Assembly: GCA_934307185.1 (NCBI GenBank) | Contig: CAKRCJ010000068.1 | Span: 1-9,455, forward strand | Direction: 5' to 3' | Source: an uncultured Roseburia sp. | GTDB taxonomy: Bacteria > Bacillota > Clostridia > Lachnospirales > Lachnospiraceae | DNA: 9,455 nt | In this document: piece by piece, positions 1-5,397 of the stretch | How positions within the stretch are numbered: position 1 is the stretch's first letter | Layout of the letters: each line of letters starts with the position of its first letter | Made by a program: the position numbers and the translations under genes | The notes under the pieces: model-generated | Told to the model about the DNA's origin: nothing | Seen by the model: the letters and a program-made list of their open reading frames with translations, nothing else | Database searches by the model: none

Positions 1-51
1 GAAGAAGGAAGAAATGCTTTCCTGAAATTTGTAAATAAAGTAAATGAATAA
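1..51 (+). CDS. C-terminal end of an unidentified protein (partial, cut by window start)
   Basis: The first reading frame is open from base 1 and ends in TAA at 49-51, giving a 16-residue tail ending in FVNKVNE. The other two forward frames stop within the first 36 bases. A rho-independent terminator follows within about 15 bases, which supports this being the true end of a gene. The tail is too short to assign a family. The GRNAFL stretch faintly recalls the C-terminus of crotonase-fold enzymes, but that is not evidence enough to name it. Confidence 0.5.
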   Translation, partial: EEGRNAFLKFVNKVNE

Positions 52-63
52 ACCGCAGGAAAA

Positions 64-103
64 AGAGGGGCTGTCGCAGGAAACTGCAATAGCTCCCTTT
101 TTT
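64..103 (+). terminator. Rho-independent terminator of the upstream gene
   Basis: A hairpin pairs GGGGCTGTCGCAG (67-79) with CTGCAATAGCTCCC (84-97) around a GAAA loop, with one mismatch and wobble pairs, followed by a run of six T (98-103). It lies just after the partial gene that stops at 51 and separates it from the aminotransferase. Confidence 0.8.
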
Positions 104-131
104 CTATTTCAAATTTTAATTACAAAAAATA

Positions 132-160
132 TTTACTTTCGTGTTTTAATTTGGTAAAGT
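132..160 (+). promoter_or_regulatory. Candidate promoter for the aminotransferase-hisC pair
   Basis: TTTACT (132-137) and TAAAGT (155-160) are separated by 17 bases and lie after the terminator and 33 bases before the start codon. An alternative extended -10 (TGT then TTTAAT, 142-150) overlaps it. The same -35 hexamer occurs in the stronger promoter at 2633. Hexamer matches are moderate. Confidence 0.45.
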
Positions 161-192
161 TTAGAAAGAGAGACAGAAAAGAGGAATAGAAA

Positions 193-1389
193 ATGGTTTC
201 AAAGAAAATACAAAAAGCACTGGCAGGAAGCTCTGCAATCCGTGCTATGTTTATTGAAGGAAATGAACTTGCAGCAAAGGTCGGAAGGGAGAATGTATAT
301 GATTTTTCGCTGGGTAATCCGGCAACACCGGCACCGGCTGCATTAAATGAAGCAATCAAAGAGCTTGTGGATGAGACAGACCCGCTTGTACTGCATGGTT
401 ATATGGATAACGCAGGTTACCCGGATGTCCGGCAGGCAGTGGCAGAAAATCTGAACAGCAGATTTGGAACAGATTTTGATGCGCATAATATTATTATGAC
501 AGTAGGAGCTGCCGGCGGACTTAATATTATTTTTAAAACAATATTAGACCCGGGAGACGAAGTGATTGTTTTTGCGCCTTTCTTTGGGGAATACAGAAGC
601 TATGCGGCGAACTTTGATGCTTCGGTTGTGGCGGTTGCACCGGATTTTGAGACATTCCAGCCGGATTTGGCTGCATTTGAAAAGGCAGTTAATGAAAAAA
701 CAAAAGCGGTCATTGTAAATACACCAAACAACCCGACCGGTGTTATTTATCATGAGGAGACCATGAAGAAAATGGCAGAGATAATGGAGCGCAAGGAAAA
801 AGAAATCGGTCATGCGATTTATCTTGTATCGGACGAGCCATACAGGGAATTAGTCTATGATGGAAATAAAGAAGATTTCCTCACAAAATATTATAAAAAT
901 ACACTTGTAGGATATTCCTTCAGCAAATCGTTGTCACTTCCGGGCGAGCGGATTGGCTATGTGGTCGTTCCAAATGAGGTGGAGGAGTCGGACCTTGTCA
1001 TCGAAGGAATTGTAGTATCTAACCGGACGTTAGGCTTTGTCAATGCACCATCACTGTTGCAGAAAGCAGTTGCGAAGTGCCTGGATGAGAAAACAAATCT
1101 GGATTTTTATGATGAAAACAGAAAAATGCTTTACGAAGGACTTAAAAAGCTCGGTTTCTCCTGTATTAAACCAGAGGGTGCATTTTACATGTGGGTAAAA
1201 TCCCCGGAGGAGGACGAGGAAAAGTTCGTTGCTGCAGGAAAAAAATATAATATTATTATGGTGAAGGGAAGTGCATTCGGCTGTGGGGGCTATGTCAGAC
1301 TTGCTTACTGTGTTTCCCATGAGACAGTAAAAAATGCGCTGGCAGCATTCGAAAAGCTGGCAAAGGATTACGCACTTTATACAGAATAA
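193..1389 (+). CDS. PLP-dependent class I/II aminotransferase (aspartate aminotransferase-like)
   Basis: This is a 398-residue fold-type I aminotransferase, the usual length of cytosolic AspB-like enzymes. It should transfer an amino group between an amino acid and a 2-oxo acid through pyridoxal phosphate. Visible signatures in order: the glycine-rich cofactor loop VGAAGG (104-109), NNPTG (179-183), SDEPY (213-217) with Asp214 expected to hold the pyridine nitrogen and Tyr217 the cofactor O3', SFSKS (242-246) with Lys245 as the Schiff-base lysine, Arg253 for the phosphate, and Arg369 in GGYVRLAYC as the likely alpha-carboxylate binder. GAGGA at 181-185, seven bases before ATG, fixes the start. 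The hisC gene follows after 61 bases with no terminator between, so the two are probably co-transcribed. The amino-acid substrate cannot be read from the sequence; an aspartate or aromatic preference is possible. Confidence 0.93.
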   Translation: MVSKKIQKALAGSSAIRAMFIEGNELAAKVGRENVYDFSLGNPATPAPAALNEAIKELVDETDPLVLHGYMDNAGYPDVRQAVAENLNSRFGTDFDAHNIIMTVGAAGGLNIIFKTILDPGDEVIVFAPFFGEYRSYAANFDASVVAVAPDFETFQPDLAAFEKAVNEKTKAVIVNTPNNPTGVIYHEETMKKMAEIMERKEKEIGHAIYLVSDEPYRELVYDGNKEDFLTKYYKNTLVGYSFSKSLSLPGERIGYVVVPNEVEESDLVIEGIVVSNRTLGFVNAPSLLQKAVAKCLDEKTNLDFYDENRKMLYEGLKKLGFSCIKPEGAFYMWVKSPEEDEEKFVAAGKKYNIIMVKGSAFGCGGYVRLAYCVSHETVKNALAAFEKLAKDYALYTE

Positions 1390-1450
1390 AATAAAACAAT
1401 TAAAAAACAAAAATGAAAAGAGAAAAAGAAGCAGGGAGCGTGTGAAGCTT

Positions 1451-2512
1451 ATGAACAACTGGGAGGAATATGTAAGAAAGGTAGAACCATATGTTCCGGG
1501 AGAACAGCCAAATAAACCGGACATGATAAAGCTAAATACAAATGAAAATCCGTATCCGCCGGCACCGGGAGTAATCAGCGCATTACGGCAGCTTGATGCA
1601 GACAAGCTCCGGTTATATCCAGAGCCGACCTGTAAGGTATTAGTGGATGCGATTGCACAATATTATGGAATAAAAAGCAGCCAGGTGTTTACAGGGGTAG
1701 GATCGGATGATGTGCTTGCCATGATTTTTATGACTTTTTTCAACAGTAAAAAACCGATTGTTTTTCCAGACATTACATACTCTTTTTATGACGTATGGGC
1801 AGATATGCTGCGGATACCATTTGAGACGAAGCCGCTTGATGAGAATTTCTGTATCCGGAAAGAGGATTATTATAGGGAAAACGGAGGCGTCATTTTTCCA
1901 AATCCGAATGCCCCGACTGGAATTTTAATGCCGCTTTCAGAAATTGAGGATATTATTTTGCATAATCGGGATGTGATTGTCGTGGTGGATGAAGCGTATA
2001 TTGATTTTGGCGGAGAGTCGGCATTGCCGCTCATTGAAAAATATGACAATCTGCTTGTGGTGCAGACATTTTCCAAATCCAGGTCATTAGCAGGAATGCG
2101 TCTGGGCTTTGCAATGGGAAATGAAAAACTGATAAAATATATCAATGATGTAAAATATTCCTTTAATTCTTACACATTAAATCAGACTGCACTTGCTCTT
2201 GGAGTAAAAGCGATAGAGGATAAGGCATATTTTGAGGAAACAAGAGAAAAAATAATAAAAACAAGAGAGTGGACAAAGGAAGAACTAAAAAAACTTGGAT
2301 TTTCCTTTGGAAATTCCAAGAGCAACTTTATTTTTGCAACCCATAAAAGTGTCCCGGCAAAGCAGATTTTTGAGGCCTTGAGGGAACAGAATATTTATGT
2401 GAGATATTTTGCAAAGCCAAGGATTGATAATTATTTGCGGATTAGTATCGGTACACAGGAAGAAATGGAACATTTCATTTCTTTTTTGCAGCAGTATCTC
2501 GCAGAAAAATAA
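1451..2512 (+). CDS. hisC: Histidinol-phosphate aminotransferase
   Basis: A 353-residue PLP enzyme of normal HisC length. It converts histidinol phosphate plus 2-oxoglutarate to imidazole acetol phosphate plus glutamate, reversibly, in histidine biosynthesis. Family marks: LNTNENPYPP (28-37), the tetrapyrrole-like cofactor loop GVGSDD (82-87), NPNAPTG (151-157), DEAYIDF (180-186), TFSKS (206-210) with Lys209 as the PLP lysine, Arg217 in AGMRLGF, and Arg330 in YLRISIGT for the substrate carboxylate. The frame is open upstream into the preceding gene, but homology starts at MNNWEEYV. The ATG at 1451 has AGGGAG at 1433-1438, a rather long 12-base spacing, and a GTG three codons earlier would be too close to it. 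No other his gene is in the window; the YerC-type regulator just downstream is suggestive, since that family has been linked to histidine genes. The lone enzyme may also act on related aromatic substrates. Confidence 0.93.
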   Translation: MNNWEEYVRKVEPYVPGEQPNKPDMIKLNTNENPYPPAPGVISALRQLDADKLRLYPEPTCKVLVDAIAQYYGIKSSQVFTGVGSDDVLAMIFMTFFNSKKPIVFPDITYSFYDVWADMLRIPFETKPLDENFCIRKEDYYRENGGVIFPNPNAPTGILMPLSEIEDIILHNRDVIVVVDEAYIDFGGESALPLIEKYDNLLVVQTFSKSRSLAGMRLGFAMGNEKLIKYINDVKYSFNSYTLNQTALALGVKAIEDKAYFEETREKIIKTREWTKEELKKLGFSFGNSKSNFIFATHKSVPAKQIFEALREQNIYVRYFAKPRIDNYLRISIGTQEEMEHFISFLQQYLAEK

Positions 2513-2632
2513 TCTATGGCAATATACTATGAATTATAGTTATATCTGATATGAAAAAAGGTATTGCATTTTTCTTATAATTCGACTATTATATCATTCG
2601 TGTCTGTAACACTTTAGTGTGAAAAACAGGTA

Positions 2633-2661
2633 TTTACTTTAAAACTTTAATATGCTAAAAT
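2633..2661 (+). promoter_or_regulatory. Promoter of the YerC-like regulator (extended -10)
   Basis: TTTACT (2633-2638) and TAAAAT (2656-2661) with a 17-base spacer; TGC directly before the -10 makes an extended -10 element. The predicted RNA start is near 2668. A perfect 12-bp palindrome, ACACTTTAGTGT (2609-2620), lies just upstream of the -35 and could be a binding site. The preceding 120 bases (2513-2632) are AT-rich and show no clear terminator for hisC, only a weak A/T stem at 2552-2572. Confidence 0.7.
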
Positions 2662-2676
2662 ATGCGTAGATTTGGT

Positions 2677-2713
2677 GATTCATTATTTAGGCAATTACCT
2701 AGATTCATTATTT
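2677..2713 (+). promoter_or_regulatory. Operator-like palindrome flanked by 12-bp direct repeats in the regulator leader
   Basis: The palindrome TAGGCAATTACCTA (2688-2701) matches its own complement at 12 of 14 positions (TAGGnAATTnCCTA). It is flanked on each side by an exact copy of GATTCATTATTT (2677-2688 and 2702-2713). The structure begins about 10 bases after the predicted transcription start, where a bound dimer would block elongation or initiation. Autoregulation by the TrpR-like product is the simplest reading (inference). Confidence 0.5.
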
Positions 2714-2732
2714 GAAAAAAGGAGAAAGGAAT

Positions 2733-3032
2733 ATGAGTAAAAAACTAAGGACAGAGGCGGTAGACCATCTTTTTGATGCCATCTTAAGTCTGGAAAACAG
2801 AGAAGAATGTTATACATTTTTTGAAGACGTATGCACTGTGAATGAATTACTTTCTTTATCACAGAGATTTGAGGTTGCAAGAATGCTGCGTGACCAGAAG
2901 ACATATCTTGATATTGCAGAGAAAACAGGGGCTTCCACTGCAACAATCAGCCGTGTCAACCGTTCTTTGAATTATGGAAATGACGGATACGATATGGTAT
3001 TTTCGAGAATGGCAAAGAGCGAAGAAAAATAG
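2733..3032 (+). CDS. YerC/YecD family TrpR-like transcriptional regulator
   Basis: A 99-residue all-helical DNA-binding protein of the Trp-repressor superfamily, matching the YerC/YecD branch seen across Firmicutes. The N-terminal helices (about 5-50, with CTVNELLSLSQRFEVARML) form the dimer core as in TrpR. The helix-turn-helix is at about 56-80 (TYLDIAEKTGASTATISRV). The frame opens earlier at a TTG, but AGGAG at 2720-2724, eight bases before ATG 2733, decides the start. Comparative genomics has tied members of this family to histidine biosynthesis genes in Firmicutes (as a HisR-type regulator, from memory), which fits a position directly behind hisC. The effector and true regulon are not visible here. 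It has its own promoter and a terminator after it, so it is a single-gene unit. Confidence 0.88.
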   Translation: MSKKLRTEAVDHLFDAILSLENREECYTFFEDVCTVNELLSLSQRFEVARMLRDQKTYLDIAEKTGASTATISRVNRSLNYGNDGYDMVFSRMAKSEEK

Positions 3033-3090
3033 GAAGAAAAATAAAAGGTATTTCAAATAAAAAGGGGCTGTAATATAGTTCTTACAGCAG

Positions 3091-3134
3091 AGAAACGCCA
3101 GCACCGGCATTTGCAGGTACTGGCGTTTCTTTTG
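3091..3134 (+). terminator. Strong rho-independent terminator after the regulator gene
   Basis: AGAAACGCCAG (3091-3101) pairs perfectly with CTGGCGTTTCT (3120-3130), extended inward by ACC/GGT around a one-base mismatch, followed by TTTGTTGT. A second small hairpin, GCTGTAA (3067-3073) with TTACAGC (3082-3088), lies just before it. The minus-strand U tract is poor, so it serves mainly the plus strand between two convergent genes. Confidence 0.85.
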
Positions 3135-3161
3135 TTGTATTTTGGGTTAGTACAGTCATTT

Positions 3162-3773
3162 TTATTTCTTGTTATCCGTCGAAGTGTCATTGTTTAGCAT
3201 CTGGTCTACAATCCGTTCAATGATTGTCTTTTTCAGATAGACATCGTAGGAAAGCATACAAATGAAGCTGAACATGCGGAGCAGCTCTGCGTCTTCCCCC
3301 TCCATATTTTCAAAGGTTTTCATGGAGGTATTAAATTTCTTTGCGAGGTCTTTCATAATATTAAGTGTTTCCTGATGCTCTAAACCGAACACTTCTTTAT
3401 AAATATCCTCAAGACTCATTTCAGAGCTTCCTTTTCCGAAATACTTGTCCGTAATTGGATTTAAAATACTCTGAATATCGCTGATGCTTAAAATACTTTT
3501 AAAATAGTAAATAAAAATTAAGGTTAAAACATGCTCTTTGGAATACTTCTTTTTCTCTGGTGGTGGAAGAAGGTCATTCTTGGCATAATTATTAATCATT
3601 GTCTTTGTGAGAATTTTATCATCGTCATGTCTTTTGGAAGTGGAAAGCTGGGAATCCATAAAGGTTGTAACCTGATCCATATAAAGGTCGATATTTGGAA
3701 TGTCCTCCGGCTTTACATAATCAATTTTATTAAATTCTTCTAATATGTCACTTAAAAACTGTTTTGTGTTCAT
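3162..3773 (-). CDS. DUF1836 domain protein
   Basis: A 203-residue cytosolic protein with the conserved blocks of DUF1836: IPNIDLYMDQV (25-35), LTKTMINNYAK (55-65), LLPPPEKKKYSKEH (68-81), then a hydrophobic helix LTLIFIYYFK (83-92) and LSISDIQSIL (95-104). The central part resembles a MerR-like winged helix-turn-helix, so a DNA-binding or regulatory role is likely, but the function of the family is not established. No membrane segment or signal peptide is evident. The start is fixed by GCAGG (3785-3781 on minus) seven bases before ATG. It is transcribed alone from a near-consensus promoter, converges on the YerC-like gene, and is the last host gene before the integrated element. Confidence 0.87.
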   Translation of the reverse strand: MNTKQFLSDILEEFNKIDYVKPEDIPNIDLYMDQVTTFMDSQLSTSKRHDDDKILTKTMINNYAKNDLLPPPEKKKYSKEHVLTLIFIYYFKSILSISDIQSILNPITDKYFGKGSSEMSLEDIYKEVFGLEHQETLNIMKDLAKKFNTSMKTFENMEGEDAELLRMFSFICMLSYDVYLKKTIIERIVDQMLNNDTSTDNKK

Positions 3774-3828
3774 TCTTATACCTGCTTTTTAAATAAAAAT
3801 ATCTAATGTTATTTACTGTCTATATTAC

Positions 3829-3857
3829 ATTATATAGTATTGAAAACTAGATGACAA
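3829..3857 (-). promoter_or_regulatory. Near-consensus promoter of the DUF1836 gene
   Basis: On the minus strand TTGTCA (3857-3852), a 17-base spacer and TATAAT (3834-3829) match the main sigma factor consensus at 11 of 12 positions. The start codon lies about 55 bases downstream. Confidence 0.85.
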
Positions 3858-3895
3858 TATACAATTGAAATTAAATGTATGGAAAATACAAAAGG

Positions 3896-3937
3896 AAAAG
3901 GCTTTACAGTTTGATATTTTGAATTGTAAAGCCTTTT
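3896..3937. terminator. Bidirectional terminator hairpin at the element boundary
   Basis: AAAAGGCTTTACA (3896-3908) pairs perfectly with TGTAAAGCCTTTT (3925-3937), giving 13 bp around a 16-base loop, with T runs on both strands. On minus it would end the integrase transcript; on plus it would stop anything entering the element. Its place just past the integrase end means it may lie within or next to the attachment site. Confidence 0.75.
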
Positions 3938-3939
3938 TT

Positions 3940-3957
3940 GATACTAAAATGATACTA
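3940..3957. other. Tandem GATACTA repeat at the integrase stop, attachment-site candidate
   Basis: GATACTA occurs at 3940-3946 and 3951-3957, an 11-bp spacing, and the second copy contains the integrase stop codon. In integrase orientation it reads TAGTATC, ATTT, TAGTATC. Short repeats overlapping the 3' end of an integrase gene at the element edge are common around phage attachment sites, so this may be an Int-binding or core site. Low confidence without attR or the empty site. Confidence 0.35.
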
Positions 3958-5004
3958 TAATTTTAATGCTTCTAATTTATCGGCAACTTCCCGGTGTTTA
4001 TTAGGGTATAGATGACCATAGATTTTATTGACCATTTCCACGGTATCACCGATACGCTCGGCAATCAGTATAGTTGAAAACCCCATGTCAATAAGCAATG
4101 AAACGTGACTATGGCGCAAATCATGTACACGTATGCGTTTAATGTCAGCAGTGGCAGAGCCGTTGTTAATGGCAGTATAGAGCTTGGAAGATGTTACAGT
4201 CTGAAATATACGGTCATCTGAATTTGGTTCGTAAATCATGGCAATAACGCTTTCAATCTCTGCAACAAGAAAATCGGGAATAGGAATGGTCCGCTTGCTG
4301 TTGTCCGTCTTTGGTTCTGTAATTATATCCGTCTTGTTAAAGCGGTGGAATGTACCCCTGACAGTGATTGTTTTATTTTTAGCATCAAAATCCCTAACAG
4401 TCAGTGCAAGCAGCTCACCGCATCTAATGCCGGAATAGAACAGCGTAAGAAATGCAGTTCGCATTATTTCATCATCCACAGTAGACAGGAAGGTTTTAAA
4501 TTCGTCCAATGTCCAGAAATTAATGCTTTTCGTCACTTTCCCGATAGTTTTCACCATCTGGCAAGGGTTAGCCGGTAAATTATAATAGCGCATAGCAAAA
4601 TTAAAGATAGACGAAAGGCGGCAGTTTGCAGCATATTGGCTATATTCTCCAAGTGTACTTTTCTTTATGTCTGTTTGCCATTTACGGATGTCAGCCGGTG
4701 TAATCTCGTTTATTTTCCGGTTCTCAAAGAATGGCGCAATATGATTGCTGATTAAATTTGATTGGCTTCTATACGTGGACTCTTTTGCATGAGCTTTCAA
4801 ATCATCTATATATAAATTATACAATGTCTGGAAAGTCATTGTAGGCGTGCCCTGCACCTTTTCAAGAAAAGACCGTTCCCATTCTTTGGCTTCCCTCTGG
4901 AGCTTGAACCCACGTTTCATTTTCTGCTTACGTGCCCCGGTATAGTCCGTGTAATAGGTCTTAACATAAAATGTTCCCCTTGCTTCGTCTTTAAATACTG
5001 GCAT
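3955..5004 (-). CDS. int: Tyrosine recombinase / phage-type integrase
   Basis: A 349-residue integrase that should catalyse site-specific insertion and excision of the element. Order: N-terminal arm-type DNA-binding domain (about 1-50, basic around KQKMKRG), SAM-like core-binding domain (about 55-150), catalytic domain (about 160-345). Catalytic residues visible: Arg194 in GIRCGELLAL, Lys232 in the beta-hairpin PKTDNSKRTI, His294 and Arg297 in HDLRHSH, and Tyr329 in NKIYGHLYP as nucleophile. The usual second histidine (the GH of LGHSS) reads GD (319-320), so Asp320 stands in that place. The length is typical. AGAGG lies seven bases before the ATG at 5004. It reads toward the chromosome junction. 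No convincing own promoter was found in the short leader, so it may be expressed by read-through from the toxin promoter. Confidence 0.93.
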   Translation of the reverse strand: MPVFKDEARGTFYVKTYYTDYTGARKQKMKRGFKLQREAKEWERSFLEKVQGTPTMTFQTLYNLYIDDLKAHAKESTYRSQSNLISNHIAPFFENRKINEITPADIRKWQTDIKKSTLGEYSQYAANCRLSSIFNFAMRYYNLPANPCQMVKTIGKVTKSINFWTLDEFKTFLSTVDDEIMRTAFLTLFYSGIRCGELLALTVRDFDAKNKTITVRGTFHRFNKTDIITEPKTDNSKRTIPIPDFLVAEIESVIAMIYEPNSDDRIFQTVTSSKLYTAINNGSATADIKRIRVHDLRHSHVSLLIDMGFSTILIAERIGDTVEMVNKIYGHLYPNKHREVADKLEALKL

Positions 5005-5027
5005 ATTATAACCTCTTTTCTATATCT

Positions 5028-5055
5028 CTGGCGGCGATGTAGTAAAAGAGATAGG
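5028..5055 (+). repeat. 28-bp direct repeat, left copy
   Basis: This stretch, from CTGGCGGCGATG to GAGATAGG, recurs at 6926-6953 with one substitution (A to G). The left copy lies just upstream of the integrase start, in antisense to its leader, and ends two bases before the -35 of the antisense RNA promoter. Confidence 0.9.
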
Positions 5056-5057
5056 GG

Positions 5058-5086
5058 TTGCATTTTTCGTATTCAATGCATATAAT
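5058..5086 (+). promoter_or_regulatory. Promoter of the antisense (antitoxin) RNA
   Basis: TTGCAT (5058-5063), a 17-base spacer and a perfect TATAAT (5081-5086). The predicted RNA start is about 5092-5093. There is no plausible start codon with SD behind it, but a terminator follows at 5157-5200, so it most likely drives a short RNA. Confidence 0.7.
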
Positions 5087-5105
5087 ATACTTAACAAGGG
5101 AGCTG
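5081..5105 (+). repeat. 25-bp inverted repeat, left arm
   Basis: This arm, beginning TATAATATACTTAACAAGG and ending GAGCTG, matches the complement of 5329-5353 at 24 of 25 positions. It carries the -10 box and first bases of the plus-strand RNA. Confidence 0.92.
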
Positions 5106-5200
5106 GTCGGATAGCTTGCACCTATCCGCTCCGGCGTTATGTCTTAAGTTACAGAGTAACCGTCCAACCTTTTAGCCGGGGAGTGGACGGTTATTTTTTT
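5093..5200 (+). ncRNA. Predicted antisense antitoxin RNA, about 108 nt
   Basis: This is inferred from a promoter at 5058-5086 and a strong terminator ending at 5200. The RNA would contain one internal hairpin, CGGATAG (5108-5114) with CTATCCG (5122-5128), an unpaired middle, and the terminator stem. It is complementary to the last ten bases of the toxin reading frame and to the toxin mRNA beyond them, the geometry of convergent type I toxin-antitoxin loci with 3' overlap. It has no coding capacity worth noting. Expression is not shown by the sequence. Confidence 0.6.
5157..5200 (+). terminator. Terminator of the antisense RNA, overlapping the toxin stop codon
   Basis: TAACCGTCCA (5157-5166) pairs perfectly with TGGACGGTTA (5184-5193), followed by seven T (5194-5200). 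On the minus strand the same hairpin contains the toxin stop codon but is not followed by a U run, so it is a good terminator only on plus. Confidence 0.85.
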
Positions 5201-5277
5201 CGCTTATTATCTCTAACAAGCGTAATGATTGCACAAATCATGATAACAAAAGTAAATAAGTCAGAATATGTAACCAT
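5191..5277 (-). CDS. Small hydrophobic peptide, putative type I (holin-like) toxin
   Basis: A 28-residue peptide: polar N-terminus MVTYSDL, one hydrophobic span (about residues 7-21, rich in F, V, I, M, A, L), then a charged basic tail RDNKRKK. This matches the layout of small Firmicute membrane toxins, often labelled putative holin-like toxins, in the TxpA/BsrG/Fst style, which depolarise the membrane when over-produced. The SD is very strong: AGGGGG (5290-5285), seven bases before ATG. The 64-base leader can form small hairpins, including CCTT-GCGG-AAGG (5299-5288) that touches the SD, as in toxins with restricted translation. The stop codon falls inside the hairpin that ends the converging antisense RNA. 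It is too short for ordinary gene callers. It is the only well-supported reading frame in 5005-6157. The alternative is a small phage membrane peptide without an antitoxin. Confidence 0.75.
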   Translation of the reverse strand: MVTYSDLFTFVIMICAIITLVRDNKRKK

Positions 5278-5328
5278 AGCTTGTCCCCCTTCCGCAAGGT
5301 CTCGGAACGGATGGCAAGAACCGTCTAA

Positions 5329-5353
5329 CAGCTCCCTTGTTAAATATATTATA
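5329..5353 (-). repeat. 25-bp inverted repeat, right arm
   Basis: Read on the minus strand, this arm is TATAATATATTTAACAAGG followed by GAGCTG, differing from the left arm (5081-5105) at one base. It includes the toxin -10 box and the expected 5' end of the toxin mRNA, so the toxin mRNA and antisense RNA should begin with the same sequence. Confidence 0.92.
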
Positions 5354-5358
5354 TTATA
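5348..5358 (-). promoter_or_regulatory. -10 region of the toxin mRNA promoter
   Basis: Two overlapping TATAAT boxes are present on minus (5358-5353 and 5353-5348). The second is the counterpart of the antisense promoter -10 within the inverted repeat. No good -35 stands 17 bases upstream; CTGACA (5386-5381) is too far for TATAAT. The start would be near 5342. Confidence 0.55.
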
Positions 5359-5397
5359 AATGTACTGAGGACCATTTGGGTGTCAGTTAAACCGACA

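Noticed and set aside
1334..1450. Upstream extension of hisC into the preceding gene
   Set aside because: The added residues are basic low-complexity sequence unlike HisC, and the family length fits ATG 1451.
1051..1605. 184-codon frame on minus across the end of the aminotransferase and start of hisC
   Set aside because: It is antisense to two well-supported enzymes and rich in F, L, S and C as expected of a shadow frame.
2285..2473. 62-codon minus-strand frame inside hisC
   Set aside because: Shadow of hisC with no SD and no recognisable content.
5081..5353. Insertion sequence
   Set aside because: The unit is 273 bp, has no transposase and no visible target duplication; a MITE-like origin is kept only as an alternative.
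5030..5358. Stop-free stretch on plus across the toxin locus, in the frame that matches the right copy of the 28-bp repeat (GGDVVKEIG)
   Set aside because: No start codon with SD near its beginning, and it runs through a promoter and terminator; the shared peptide only reflects the DNA repeat.
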